Positions 7,333 through 14,915 of a DNA stretch of 27,681 nt are shown piece after piece. The notes beneath the pieces are model-generated. The model saw nothing but the letters and a program-made list of their open reading frames with translations. It did not search any database and was not told the origin of the DNA. The number at the start of each line of letters is the position of its first letter. Position 1 is the first letter of the stretch. The stretch spans positions 1 through 27,681 of the forward strand of contig JAEYYW010000091.1 in the NCBI GenBank assembly GCA_023428265.1. Reading direction: 5' to 3'. This stretch comes from Bacillota bacterium (GTDB lineage: Bacteria > Bacillota > Clostridia > Christensenellales > UMGS416). Position numbers and translations under genes: made by a program.

Positions 7333-8319
7333 TCAGCCGCCGGCCTGCACCACCAGGGGCAGCAGCCCCTCAAGCACAGCGGAGAGCCGCTCCCCATCAG
7401 CCTGGCGGCAATCGAGCAGCAGCACCGCGCCACGGCATTCATAAAGCAGGCGCTTCAACCCCTCCGCGTCGGGCAGGCCGGCGGAAGGCTCCGCCTCCAG
7501 CAGCAGCCGCGCCCCTGCCGGCAGCGCCGGGAAGCCTTCCCCCAACGCGGCGGCCAGCGGCAGCATGGCCCCCGCCTGCGCCACAAACAGCTCCGCCAGC
7601 AGCCCCGCCGATGGCGCCGAAACCTCAAACCACGGAAACAAGCCCGCCCTGCCAAGCCACTCCATGTGGCGGGCGGCCTGCGCCAGCCAATCCTCCGACA
7701 GCGGTAAGGCCACCCCATCGCGCAGCACACAGGCCCGGCAGCCGGCCCGGCAGGCCTCCTCCGCCCGGCGGCGCAGGTGGCGCTCCAGCTTCCTCAGGCA
7801 GCTGGCAGCCGATTCGTCGGCGGCTTCCAGCGCCTGGCGGGCCGTGTCCGGCCCGGCCCAGCGGGTCTCCAGCTCGCGCACGGGCGTGAGCCCAAGCAGC
7901 GCCAGCTGCGCCGCTCCCTCCGGAGCCGGCTGCGCCTTGCACGGGAGCAGCTCCACATCGCGCAAAAAGCCCCGCAGCACCTCAAAGTCCTGCGGTTTTT
8001 TCACAAAATATTCGGCGGCGGCTCCATCCTCCACCCTGAGCTCGTGGAGCTTGCCGCCCGGCGCAAACAGCGTGGTCTGCGTGGCGGGCACGCCGCAATG
8101 GGCCGCGGCCTTGCGAAGAAAGCCCGAGTGGGGGTGCTCCGCACGGCAGGGCTCAAACAGGCGCAACGGCTGAGGGCAGCCCTCGCCGAACCGGGCGCGC
8201 AGCGCCTCATATTGAGCCGGGTCGCAGCCGCGCAGCGCCAGCGCCGCGCCTTCTGCCCGGCCCCGCAAAAGTTTCTCGAGTTTGGTTTCCTGCCTGTGCT
8301 CCATCTGAATTTCCGCCAT
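7333..8319 (-). CDS. Uncharacterised protein, weakly uroporphyrinogen-decarboxylase-like
   Basis: A 328-aa, Ala/Leu/Arg-rich cytoplasmic protein that I do not recognise with certainty. Residues about 80-120 (TTLFAPGGKLHELRVEDG, then EYFVKKPQDFEVL) resemble the corrinoid-type URO-D family, where a T-P-x-G-x-L strand is followed by an E-x-x-V-K-x-x-x-D helix. The rest, with an LLLEAE block and LLDCR near the C-terminus, could be the later strands of such a TIM barrel. A CRAGCRAC cluster near 198-205 is notable as a possible metal site. The start at 8319 follows AGGCGG. The gene lies between the SodC-like and L,D-transpeptidase genes on the same strand, but gaps of 70-120 bp argue against tight coupling. 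Confidence 0.5.
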   Translation of the reverse strand: MAEIQMEHRQETKLEKLLRGRAEGAALALRGCDPAQYEALRARFGEGCPQPLRLFEPCRAEHPHSGFLRKAAAHCGVPATQTTLFAPGGKLHELRVEDGAAAEYFVKKPQDFEVLRGFLRDVELLPCKAQPAPEGAAQLALLGLTPVRELETRWAGPDTARQALEAADESAASCLRKLERHLRRRAEEACRAGCRACVLRDGVALPLSEDWLAQAARHMEWLGRAGLFPWFEVSAPSAGLLAELFVAQAGAMLPLAAALGEGFPALPAGARLLLEAEPSAGLPDAEGLKRLLYECRGAVLLLDCRQADGERLSAVLEGLLPLVVQAGG

Positions 8320-8391
8320 AAACCGCCTGTCTTGACCGCCTTGCCTATGATTTCCTGCAACATCATAGCAGAAAATCCTATTTTTTGAAAC

Positions 8392-9699
8392 TCACTCCAG
8401 CACGATCACCGCGCATTGCCCCTTCACAAACCAGTCATACATAAACTTGGCGAAGCTTGTGTAGTTGCGCACGCACATGTGCGACTGGGGGGTGGTGCCC
8501 AAGGAGCGGAGCGATTCAGCGGCGGGCTTGTCATGCCGCACACCGTTTTCGTCATAGCTGCTTTTGCTGGGCACACCGTGCAGGTAGCCGCCGCCGGAGA
8601 AGCGGATTGCCCAGGGCGCCTGGCCGTCAATCACCTTGGTGCCGTCGGCGTAATAATAGAAGCGCTTGAAACGGCCCTGGCCCATGAAGTCGCCCAGCGG
8701 CGTTTCCATTGAGTAGCCGCCCTTCTTGCCGGTGGAGACATAGCTCAGGCCGATCACCTTCCAGCCCTCCTCCGTATATTCCAGCACGCCTTGGTTCTGA
8801 TATTTACGGTCCACCACAATAACCTGGCGCAAGTCTGTGATGGCGTTGCCGTCTCCAGACAGATATTTGTCCGGCACCCAGTATGCCTGATCGAAGGTGG
8901 GGAAATAAACGTTGGTCATGCCGTCGATTGCCTCCAGCCTGCGACCCAGCAGCCCATCCGGCGCGTAGCGGAAAACAGCCTTGGCGCCGGACTCGGCATA
9001 TGCCGGCGCGCTCTGGCTGCGGCGGTAACCCCAGGCGTCCACATCGTCGCCGCCAGACAGCACCGGCGGCCTGCCGTTTACGTTTTTATAGTTTGCGATG
9101 AACACGGTTTCGCCCAGATCTGTCTGGGCCTTCAGTTTCACAGCCCGGTCCAACAGCATGTCCAGGCGGAAACTGCGGGCCTGGCCGGCGCTCTGCATCA
9201 CATAGCCCTCATGGTTACCGTTCTTGTCACTCCAAAGCACATGGTACCAGTGGCTTTTGCTGTCTTCCCCAAGCACCAGTTTGTCCACGTGATAGCGGGC
9301 CCCGGAGGAAAAGCTTGCCATCTTTTTGGAATCTGCCGTCGCTTTCTGATAGACCTTGCCGCTCTTCAGGGCAACAAAATAATCCAGCGGCGTGGCGTAG
9401 CGGTCATACTCCAGCGCCACGATGAGCCCTTCCGGCACCTCGGTGCTGTAGTGCGCCACGGTGTCATAGGGCTTCGGCTCCGGCGTCGGTGTGGGCTCCG
9501 GCGTGATAGTGGGTTCGGCAGTGGCGATGATTGGAACAATCGTGGTTTCGGGCGGCGTTTCGGAGGGCGCGGCTGTGTCCGTGCCCGCCGGGAGCAGGTG
9601 CCCGGGCAGCAAAAAGGCCGGGATGAACCTGTCAAAGGCACAGCCGGCCAGTATGGCAGCGACTGCCAGCACAGCCGCCACTATTCTCACTTTTCTCAT
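8392..9699 (-). CDS. L,D-transpeptidase (YkuD) lipoprotein
   Basis: A 435-aa exported lipoprotein. Residues 1-20 are a signal peptide with lipobox LAGC (Cys20). A Thr/Pro/Glu-rich linker follows (about 40-75), then a middle region of about 220 residues holding an SH3-like segment (VYQKATADSKKMASFSSGA). A C-terminal YkuD catalytic domain starts at VIVVDRKYQNQGVLEY. YLHGVPS supplies the upstream His, and SHMCVR near 406-411 holds the catalytic Cys409, a variant of the usual S-H-G-C-h-R/N. Such enzymes form 3-3 crosslinks in peptidoglycan or attach proteins to it, outside the membrane. The start at 9699 is chosen because it gives the signal peptide and has AGGGG upstream; the extra N-terminal residues of the open frame lack both. 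Confidence 0.88.
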   Translation of the reverse strand: MRKVRIVAAVLAVAAILAGCAFDRFIPAFLLPGHLLPAGTDTAAPSETPPETTIVPIIATAEPTITPEPTPTPEPKPYDTVAHYSTEVPEGLIVALEYDRYATPLDYFVALKSGKVYQKATADSKKMASFSSGARYHVDKLVLGEDSKSHWYHVLWSDKNGNHEGYVMQSAGQARSFRLDMLLDRAVKLKAQTDLGETVFIANYKNVNGRPPVLSGGDDVDAWGYRRSQSAPAYAESGAKAVFRYAPDGLLGRRLEAIDGMTNVYFPTFDQAYWVPDKYLSGDGNAITDLRQVIVVDRKYQNQGVLEYTEEGWKVIGLSYVSTGKKGGYSMETPLGDFMGQGRFKRFYYYADGTKVIDGQAPWAIRFSGGGYLHGVPSKSSYDENGVRHDKPAAESLRSLGTTPQSHMCVRNYTSFAKFMYDWFVKGQCAVIVLE

Positions 9700-9900
9700 T
9701 TGAACACCCCTTATATGAATTACCAATCAGTTGATTCAAATATAGCATATGGCGAATTGTTTTTGTAGTAATATAAGTTTGCAAATATGGTAATTATTCA
9801 CTCCATGCAATGCGCGCCGGGCACAAGTTTCCTGATTTGCCACGCAAGCGCTTTTCGCCACCCGTGAGAAGGGATATACTGGAAACCGGAGGTGGCGATA

Positions 9901-10440
9901 ATGAACCCATGGCATGACATTGCCGCGGAGCGCGTTTCAGCGGAACGATTTGCTGCGGTGGTCGAGATCCCAAAGGGGAGCAAGCAGAAATATGAAATGG
10001 ACAAGGAGACCGGTCTGATCCGGCTGGACCGCATTTTGTATACATCCACCCATTACCCGGCCAACTATGGGTTTCTGCCCCGCACGCTGTCTGACGACGG
10101 CGACCCGCTGGATGTGCTGGTGCTGTGCGCCGAACCGCTGCACCCGCTCACACTGGTGGAATGCTACCCGATCGGCGTAATCACGATGACTGACGGCGAT
10201 GAGATGGATGAAAAAATCATTGCGATCCCCTTTGGCGACCCGCAGATGAACGGCTATGCCGACATCTCCGCGCTGCCGCCGCACCTGTTTGCGGAAATCG
10301 CCCACTTTTTTGAGGTATATAAGCAGTTGGAGCATGGCATGACCACCGTGGACAAGGTGGAAGGAAGGGCTGAAGCGGTGCTGGCGATTGAACGGGCGCT
10401 GGAGGGGTATCGGAAAACCTTTGCCAATGGTGTGAAGTAA
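9901..10440 (+). CDS. ppa: Inorganic pyrophosphatase (family I)
   Basis: A 179-aa soluble family I inorganic pyrophosphatase, hydrolysing PPi to two phosphates with Mg2+. It shows the N-terminal EIPKGSKQKYE substrate-binding strand, the YPANYGFLP block, and the signature DGDPLDVLVL with the metal-binding aspartates. The length is typical. The start at 9901 is preceded by GGAGGTGG at 6-7 nt; an in-frame GTG at 9892 would lie inside that site. The gene stands alone between divergent and convergent neighbours and is followed 20 nt later by a structured element in the same sense. A possible -10 box (TATACT, 9875-9880) lies before it, but it would put the transcription start at the ribosome binding site and no good -35 is seen. 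Confidence 0.94.
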   Translation: MNPWHDIAAERVSAERFAAVVEIPKGSKQKYEMDKETGLIRLDRILYTSTHYPANYGFLPRTLSDDGDPLDVLVLCAEPLHPLTLVECYPIGVITMTDGDEMDEKIIAIPFGDPQMNGYADISALPPHLFAEIAHFFEVYKQLEHGMTTVDKVEGRAEAVLAIERALEGYRKTFANGVK

Positions 10441-10460
10441 CCATAAGCCCCACGTGCCAT

Positions 10461-10617
10461 GGGGGTCCGGGGGTTTGCAAGTTCCACCTTGGAGTTGCGG
10501 AAATCAGAGCGATCAGGCCGAGAGACTGTTTGACGAGGGAACGAAGTGACCGAGGAGTTGTCTTCGGCCCGCTCTGATGACGGCAACTCCGAGGTCTTGG
10601 GAACTTGCCTCCCCCGG
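10461..10617 (+). ncRNA. Structured intergenic element, copy B (3' UTR of ppa)
   Basis: The element begins 20 nt after the ppa stop codon, in the same sense. Nested stems: 10467-10473 with 10611-10617; 10477-10485 with 10600-10608; 10491-10498 with 10583-10590; 10503-10511 with 10570-10578; 10516-10521 with 10564-10569. It aligns end to end with copy A at 1-157. The core GCGATCAGGCCGAG is unchanged, while the stems vary in a paired fashion. A weak T-rich run follows (GGTTGGTTTT), so it may also stop transcription. I know of no named family that it matches. Confidence 0.65.
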
Positions 10618-10739
10618 TTGGTTTTGGTGCTTTTGACACGCAAAAGCACATAATCACAGTTTCATGAAATACCACAGAACCTCTGTGTTGAACAGTTACA
10701 ACATATACCCTAATCGCCTTTTTGGTTTTTCGGCTGAGG
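10618..10739. other. Intergenic region with small hairpins
   Basis: No gene is supported here. There is a 9-bp perfect hairpin at 10627-10635 with 10641-10649 and a 5-bp one at 10673-10677 with 10683-10687. The sequence is more AT-rich than its surroundings and separates the convergent ppa and YhhN genes. Confidence 0.4.
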
Positions 10740-10767
10740 GGAAACTTGCAAGCCCCCGGCCCCCCAA
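10740..10767 (-). repeat. Partial third copy (5' arm only) of the structured element
   Basis: Read on the minus strand, this stretch repeats the 5' end of copies A and B: two G-runs, then a version of GCAAGTTTCC. It lies about 28 nt after the YhhN stop codon, in that gene's sense. The remaining core and the 3' arm are not present, so it is a decayed copy or an independent end sequence. Confidence 0.5.
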
Positions 10768-10794
10768 GAAACGATGGATCACGGAAGAGATGCG

Positions 10795-11460
10795 CTACAC
10801 ATACAGGCTATAGGCCAGGAGCCCCTGCCCCACGAAATAACAGATCAGGTTCAGCGCCCGCAGCATGGGCACCTCCCGCTTGCCGAACACGATGAAGCAC
10901 AGGATGACATCGGACGCAAAGAACAATAGCCCGCCGGCAGCCGCCGGCCAGGCAATGGCCCATCCCACGGTGTAGAGCCCGGAGACGGCTTTGGTCGCCA
11001 TCGCCGAAAGCGCCACTGCATAGATCAGCGCTGGGAATTTCATCGTGCCGAAGTCCATGCGGGGCGCTAGCAAGAGTGTCGCCAGCGCGCCGCCTGCCAG
11101 CACGGCAAACAGCAGCGAATCCCACGGCGAAAGACCCCAGCGGGTAATGAACGCCTCCACAAAGCAGCACTGGGCGATGATAAAGGCGCCCATGCCGGAG
11201 GGCAGCGAGCGCTTCATCGGCACGGCCAGCAGCACGTCGCCGGCCACCGACAGCGCAAAGGCCAGCACAAAAACGCCGTGCCAACCCCGCCAGCCGCCGG
11301 GGGCGGTGACCGCAGCCACCACCGCAGCCGCCAGAAAGGCCAGGCTGCAAGCGGCCTTGAGGGCGAGCTTCCACCAGGGGGAGCTGCTGCGGTATTCCAC
11401 GATGAGATAAGGGATCATCAGCACCACCATCAGGCCCAGGGGGATCAACGGCTCGGGCAT
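10795..11460 (-). CDS. YhhN/TMEM86 family membrane protein (lysoplasmalogenase-like)
   Basis: A 221-aa integral membrane protein with about eight hydrophobic segments, matching the YhhN family, whose animal members hydrolyse the vinyl-ether bond of lysoplasmalogens. Conserved acidic positions expected of the family are visible: FALSVAGDVLLAV near 78-90 and FFASDVILCFIVFG near 180-193. Plasmalogens are common in anaerobic Clostridia, which fits. The start at 11460 follows AGAGGTGA; the much longer open frame upstream runs through the divergent promoter region of the toxin-antitoxin genes and is not coding. The gene is probably monocistronic. Confidence 0.82.
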   Translation of the reverse strand: MPEPLIPLGLMVVLMIPYLIVEYRSSSPWWKLALKAACSLAFLAAAVVAAVTAPGGWRGWHGVFVLAFALSVAGDVLLAVPMKRSLPSGMGAFIIAQCCFVEAFITRWGLSPWDSLLFAVLAGGALATLLLAPRMDFGTMKFPALIYAVALSAMATKAVSGLYTVGWAIAWPAAAGGLLFFASDVILCFIVFGKREVPMLRALNLICYFVGQGLLAYSLYV

Positions 11461-11579
11461 ATGAATCACCTCTGCCCTTATTGTATTACAAAATTGTGAT
11501 GAGTAGAGAATCATTTTCTCATTTTCATTGAAATGCCCTGATGCTTGAATAGCAAGGAAGATCGAAGCATATCCTATGA

Positions 11580-11618
11580 GTGTACACTGTTGACACTGTG
11601 TACACTTTTTGTTAGGAT
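11580..11618 (+). promoter_or_regulatory. Autoregulated toxin-antitoxin promoter with two operator half-sites
   Basis: TTGACA (11590-11595), a 17-bp spacer and TAGGAT (11613-11618). Two identical self-complementary octamers GTGTACAC (11580-11587 and 11598-11605) flank the -35 box, 18 bp centre to centre. This is the arrangement expected for repression by the antitoxin or toxin-antitoxin complex. The predicted transcription start is only about 8 nt before the antitoxin ATG, so the message would be nearly leaderless. Confidence 0.65.
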
Positions 11619-11632
11619 GGAGGCATAAGGGG

Positions 11633-12070
11633 ATGAATACATTGTTCACATTGAATGCCACAGATGTGCGGAAAGACTGGAGCACGGTCATGGAAACGGC
11701 GGTGCGCGAGAAGCCGCAGTTCATCAAACGCACCCGTGACTATATGGTTTTGGCAGATCTCAAATTGTTTGAGTCGCTTTTGTCCGCTTATGAATTTTCA
11801 GCAGAAATGTTTGATGAGGCTGACGGCTCCGTCAGCCTATCCTTGCTGCAGATCGATCTGGCTGAAAATGGCAAGACAGAACAGGAAGCAAGGCATTTGC
11901 TGGGCCAAGCCATTCTGGACTACGCGGAGGATTTTTACCGTGAATATTCGCTCTGGAGCGCTGCACCCAATCGGAAGACGCACATCCCCTATGTGCTGAA
12001 AGCTCTGGCCATTGACGACGCCGCAAAGATTGGAGATGCTGTGACCCTATGCCAAGCTGGAAAGAGCTGA
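11633..12070 (+). CDS. Probable antitoxin of a type II toxin-antitoxin pair
   Basis: A 145-aa protein. The N-terminal 50 residues (LNATDVRKDWSTVMETAVREKPQFIKRTRDYMVL) follow the Phd/YefM antitoxin pattern: a short strand, an R-x-x-W/F helix, then a strand around xxIKRxRDxMVL. The longer C-terminal part is helical and acidic (EEARHLLGQAILDYAEDFYREY is cut short here to EARHLLGQAILDYAEDFY) and probably wraps the toxin. The start at 11633 is the ATG nearest the promoter; an in-frame ATG at 11609 would overlap the -10 box. The gene overlaps the downstream toxin by 22 bp, so the two are translated from one message. The palindromic operator before it supports autoregulation. The exact antitoxin family is not certain. 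Confidence 0.7.
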   Translation: MNTLFTLNATDVRKDWSTVMETAVREKPQFIKRTRDYMVLADLKLFESLLSAYEFSAEMFDEADGSVSLSLLQIDLAENGKTEQEARHLLGQAILDYAEDFYREYSLWSAAPNRKTHIPYVLKALAIDDAAKIGDAVTLCQAGKS

Positions 12071-12267
12071 AGCGCTTCTGCGAGCGGGATGGTTGGGAGC
12101 TTTACAAGGTGACCGATCACTTATTTTACCGCAAAACCGACGAGGATGGCTCCATTCGCCGCACCAAGGTGTCAAACGGCAGCGGTGAGATCCATAGCCA
12201 TTTATGGGCGGAAATCCTGCGCAAGCAGCTTCAGGTGACCAAGGAATACTTCGACAGCATCATATAG
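12049..12267 (+). CDS. Probable small RNase-type toxin of the pair
   Basis: A 72-aa basic protein of the kind annotated as cytotoxic translational repressor of a toxin-antitoxin system. It starts ELKRFCERDGWELYKVTDHLFYRK and continues with a short DGSIRRTKVSNGSGEI segment and SHLWAEILRKQLQVT. The fold order (helix, strands with basic and aromatic residues, C-terminal helix) recalls HicA/RelE-like mRNA interferases, with His118-type base catalysis not assignable; candidate residues are His23, Arg27 and Arg38/Arg39 in approximate numbering. It has no strong ribosome binding site and overlaps the antitoxin, so it relies on translational coupling. It is the last chromosomal gene before the transposed island. 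Confidence 0.68.
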   Translation: MPSWKELKRFCERDGWELYKVTDHLFYRKTDEDGSIRRTKVSNGSGEIHSHLWAEILRKQLQVTKEYFDSII

Positions 12268-12276
12268 CACATGCGA

Positions 12277-12297
12277 AAAGGGGTTGCCGGTGGGCAA
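12277..12297. terminator. Left half of a disrupted bidirectional terminator, with target duplication
   Basis: AAAGGGGTTGCC (12277-12288) is one arm of a hairpin whose other arm, GGCAACCCCTTT, is at 27230-27241. The 10-bp repeat CGGTGGGCAA lies at 12288-12297 and again at 27225-27234. A shorter local hairpin (GTTGCC with GGCAAC, 12283-12298) survives. Confidence 0.8.
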
Positions 12298-12312
12298 CAA
12301 TGTCATTAAGTT
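12298..12312 (+). repeat. Left terminal inverted repeat
   Basis: CAATGTCATTAAGTT; perfect complement of 27210-27224. A related ATTAAGTTAAG occurs again at 12366-12376, perhaps marking a nested or displaced IS end. The rest of 12313-12525 holds no gene. Confidence 0.75.
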
Positions 12313-12389
12313 TACGCTCTTGCCCTCTGATTACCTCCTCCGGAACCAGACATTCCAAGAAATCTATTAAGTTAAGGCTGTAACAACAA

Positions 12390-12420
12390 CGGGCATCGAG
12401 TTTTTAACGCTCGATGCCCG
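12390..12420. terminator. Hairpin downstream of the transposase
   Basis: An 11-bp perfect stem (12390-12400 with 12410-12420) around a 9-nt loop, followed on the plus side by GTTTTG. It lies about 105 bp after the transposase stop and could end its transcript or block read-through into the island. Confidence 0.55.
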
Positions 12421-12525
12421 GTTTTGTTAGCTGTATTTACTTGCTGTTGTTGGTTGGTTTTAGCCGAAGGCGGTAATTCACGGGAACCGCAGATACAGTA
12501 ACCAAGCCGATTGCTTAATTCGGCA

Positions 12526-13843
12526 TTATGCTGCTACCCGATAGAGGAAACTGACTACTGTTTTTGCCTTGATGTTGCGCTCATCTCTTCGTCCAGGTCT
12601 CAACGGCAGGATATATCTCTGAATTTCTTCCAACACCGAAAAACCGGCTTTGCTTCTTCGCGAGAAGAAGTCCCGGCAAATGTGTATCGCCATGGTGTAG
12701 TTCACTTGGTATGTGTGTACGTTCTTGGCTTTCTGTTGAACGACTACGATACCTGTAATGCGTTCGCAAAAGTTGTACATGATGAGGCATGCAAAGATGT
12801 CCTGGCGAATCAGTTCATCTTTCTTGGCGTGGATGTTTACAAGACCGATAGCATATTTGAGTTCGCGAAATGACGTTTCCACGCCCCATCGCATATGATA
12901 GAGTTTCTTGAGCATCTCAAGCGGGAACGTCTTGCGGTCCAGTGAGGTCACAACAGTCTCATACTCGCCGGTATCCAGCAAAAACCGAACCACACGAAAC
13001 GACAATGTGGATGGAGACTCAAAGTCCCATCGACTGACACTGGTTTTGGGGCTGTTTCCCCTCTCTTTCTTACTTGCAGTTCTAATATGTCGATATCCCA
13101 GCCGTTTGTCTTCATTGGTCTGTGTTGTGGTAACGGTGACTGTGATATCCCGGTCCAGAGTCTCCATCGGCAGTTTGCTAACCTCCACCATGGCACCTAT
13201 GCCTTGCTTTACACGAGTCCACATGCTCGGTCCTGAGCATATGGGCAATCATGTTGTAACTTTCGAAGCCACGGTCGGCAATGATAAGGTTCTTCCCATG
13301 GAACGCTCCGCGCTGCAACATCGTGATTAGCGCTTCCCTTTCATCGAATTGCGGGCGGGGTTGCAGCACGCAATCAGCATAGACCTTGTTGCACAGGTCA
13401 AACAACACATTGACATGGTATTGGTTGTAACCCTTGGGATTGTCTGGACTGGCGATAAAAGTTTCGGCGCTCGGGTCTCGAGGCACATTGAGGTCCGAAC
13501 CATCGACGGCAAACAGTCGATACCCGTGAAGGGTCTTGCTATCGTCGCAAACCCGGTTAAACTTATGAAATAGGTCTTCGAACAGGCACGAAGACACCTT
13601 GCTGCGCTGTTGCACAAAGGCAGAGGGGGTCAGTGAAATGTCGCTGCGCTTGGCATACTCGTACAACTCTTTGTTAAGGGAACTGCCTTTCATCGACAAG
13701 ACGAGCTTCGTGAACTCCATCAGGTTCAGCTTACGGTGCCGTGTAAAATCACGCCCAGGCTACTTGACATAGGAATCGGAGGCTGATGCTAAGTCCTGAA
13801 TGCACCGACTCAGCTTCTCCTCGACCTGGTATGCAACCGACAT
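12526..13843 (-). pseudogene. IS4-family transposase, inactivated
   Basis: A DDE transposase of the IS4 family, broken in two places. The natural start is the ATG at 13843, preceded by AAAGGAGGTTGATGTATT. Twenty-seven codons later an in-frame TAG (13760-13762) interrupts YVK-stop-PGRDFTRHRKL. The second piece carries the first catalytic Asp in FAVDGSDLNVPR and the second in IADRGFESYN. Around 13220-13228 the frame changes; loss of two bases from a GTGTGG string would explain it (EHV then WTRVK). The third piece holds the Y-R-E-K signature YHMRWGVETSFRELK with the catalytic Glu and runs to the stop at 12526. All catalytic residues remain, so the decay is recent, but no active enzyme can be made without suppression. 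Confidence 0.85.
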
Positions 13844-13975
13844 AATACATCAACCTCCTTTCCATCTGCATTGGGGATTGGCAACCTCACTGATACTTAT
13901 TTTAAACATTTGCAAGCTGTATACCACCCCAAAACGGTCGTATACGGTTTTACCCCTGTTTCCTGCTGTGCGAGG

Positions 13976-14536
13976 TCACGCTATCTTTGAGCAGGAACCT
14001 CTCTGTGCCTCAAGTCGGTCGGCGGTACGTACCCACAGGATGGCAGAACAGAGCGTAATTGCTTTCTCTGATGCCTCGCGTTCTGCGCGTGATTCGTAAT
14101 TGGTCATGTGCCAGCGTAGGCACAGCGCCTCTTGGTCGGTGAGACGCATATAGCGGCTAATAAGAAAAAGGCTCTTTTCTCCATGGCCCAACGGGAGTTT
14201 CTCGTCAAACATGTACTCGGTGCGGCTTTGCCAATACCCTGCGGTATCTCGGTAATTTTTGGTGTATGCCCGATAGCTGTTCACCTTACAGACATCATGT
14301 AGCAACCCCACGAGCACAGGACTTTCGGGATGCTCCCACACAATGTTATTCTTCTCGGTTAGGTCTAGGAGGATCTGAGCCGTACCGACGGAGTGAGCCA
14401 AAAGCCCTCCCTCCCAAGCACCATGTGAACCCGTAGAAGCTGGGGCGATAAAAAAATCAGTTATACGAAGCCAGTGAAAAAAAGCCTGTGCACCGTCTCG
14501 GCTTATAAGGTTGAAGAGGGCGTAAAATTCTTTCAT
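13976..14536 (-). CDS. HD-domain phosphohydrolase-like protein
   Basis: A 186-aa protein of the HD superfamily (metal-dependent phosphohydrolase), the type often carried by integrative elements and phages. Putative ligands: His48 (LLAHSV), His80-Asp81 (GLLHDVCKV), His118 in PLGHGEKS, and His143 (RWHM). The SHGAWEGGLLAHS block is typical of this subgroup. The start at 14536 follows GGAAGGTGG; an upstream in-frame start at 14581 has no such site. The substrate is unknown (nucleotide or nucleic acid). Its promoter is a perfect consensus with repressor half-sites in the spacer, and a divergent ribbon-helix-helix gene lies next to it. It is 3' adjacent to the IS4 remnant, so a C-terminal truncation cannot be excluded. 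Confidence 0.75.
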   Translation of the reverse strand: MKEFYALFNLISRDGAQAFFHWLRITDFFIAPASTGSHGAWEGGLLAHSVGTAQILLDLTEKNNIVWEHPESPVLVGLLHDVCKVNSYRAYTKNYRDTAGYWQSRTEYMFDEKLPLGHGEKSLFLISRYMRLTDQEALCLRWHMTNYESRAEREASEKAITLCSAILWVRTADRLEAQRGSCSKIA

Positions 14537-14573
14537 TGTTATAAACCACCTTCCAGTACTAAAATCCACAAAA

Positions 14574-14627
14574 TGGTTCACTGAACCACTTATGCATGAT
14601 TATAGTGGTTCAGTGGTTCACTGTCAA
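14574..14627 (-). promoter_or_regulatory. Consensus promoter with operator half-sites
   Basis: On the minus strand TTGACA (14622-14627), a 17-bp spacer and TATAAT (14599-14604) drive the HD gene. Heptamer TGGTTCA occurs at 14574-14580, 14606-14612 and 14614-14620, and inverted at 14582-14588. CTGAACCACT (14581-14590) and AGTGGTTCAG (14604-14613) form a 10-bp inverted repeat. Two half-sites fill the promoter spacer. The divergent RHH protein is the obvious candidate to bind here. Confidence 0.7.
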
Positions 14628-14700
14628 TAGTTAATTTGTTGTGAAGTGCATCTTTACATCTCTGATTCACTATTATAAAATGCCTTTGAGGTGGATACAT

Positions 14701-14898
14701 ATGGCAACGGACAAGCAGAGATATACGGTATCTGTCGATGACGATTTGTTCAAGCGAATCGAAGACTTTCGGTTTGAACATCGATACGCGACGCGCTCTG
14801 AAGCAACTGTTGAACTCATCAAGTTGGGGCTTAATGCCATTTGCGTCGAGCATGCAACGCCAAACGGGGGCAGCCAAAAGAAAAAGGAAAGTAAGTGA
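14701..14898 (+). CDS. Ribbon-helix-helix (CopG/Arc-type) DNA-binding protein
   Basis: A 65-aa protein: a basic beta strand (KQRYTVSVDDDLFKRIEDF), a helix, a turn with RYATRSEATVELIKLGL, and a Lys-rich tail (SQKKKESK). This is the usual layout of small dimeric RHH repressors, where the strand reads DNA bases. The ATG at 14701 is preceded by GAGGTGG; an in-frame ATG at 14641 would add 20 residues with no ribosome binding site. It is divergent from the HD gene, and the region between them holds clustered TGGTTCA half-sites, so it likely represses the HD gene and perhaps itself. A terminator follows closely. Confidence 0.8.
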   Translation: MATDKQRYTVSVDDDLFKRIEDFRFEHRYATRSEATVELIKLGLNAICVEHATPNGGSQKKKESK

Positions 14899-14915
14899 GT
14901 TTATGCAAAAAGACT

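Noticed and set aside
8791..9768. A 325-codon plus-strand frame opposite the L,D-transpeptidase
   Set aside because: No ribosome binding site or family signature; the opposite strand has a lipobox and a YkuD domain.
12277..12312. An attachment site of a phage or integrative element
   Set aside because: No integrase or recombinase gene lies in the island, the flanking repeat is only 10 bp, and inverted terminal repeats point to transposition.
14590..14877. A 95-codon minus-strand frame opposite the RHH gene
   Set aside because: It overlaps the RHH coding sequence and the operator region and has no ribosome binding site or family pattern.
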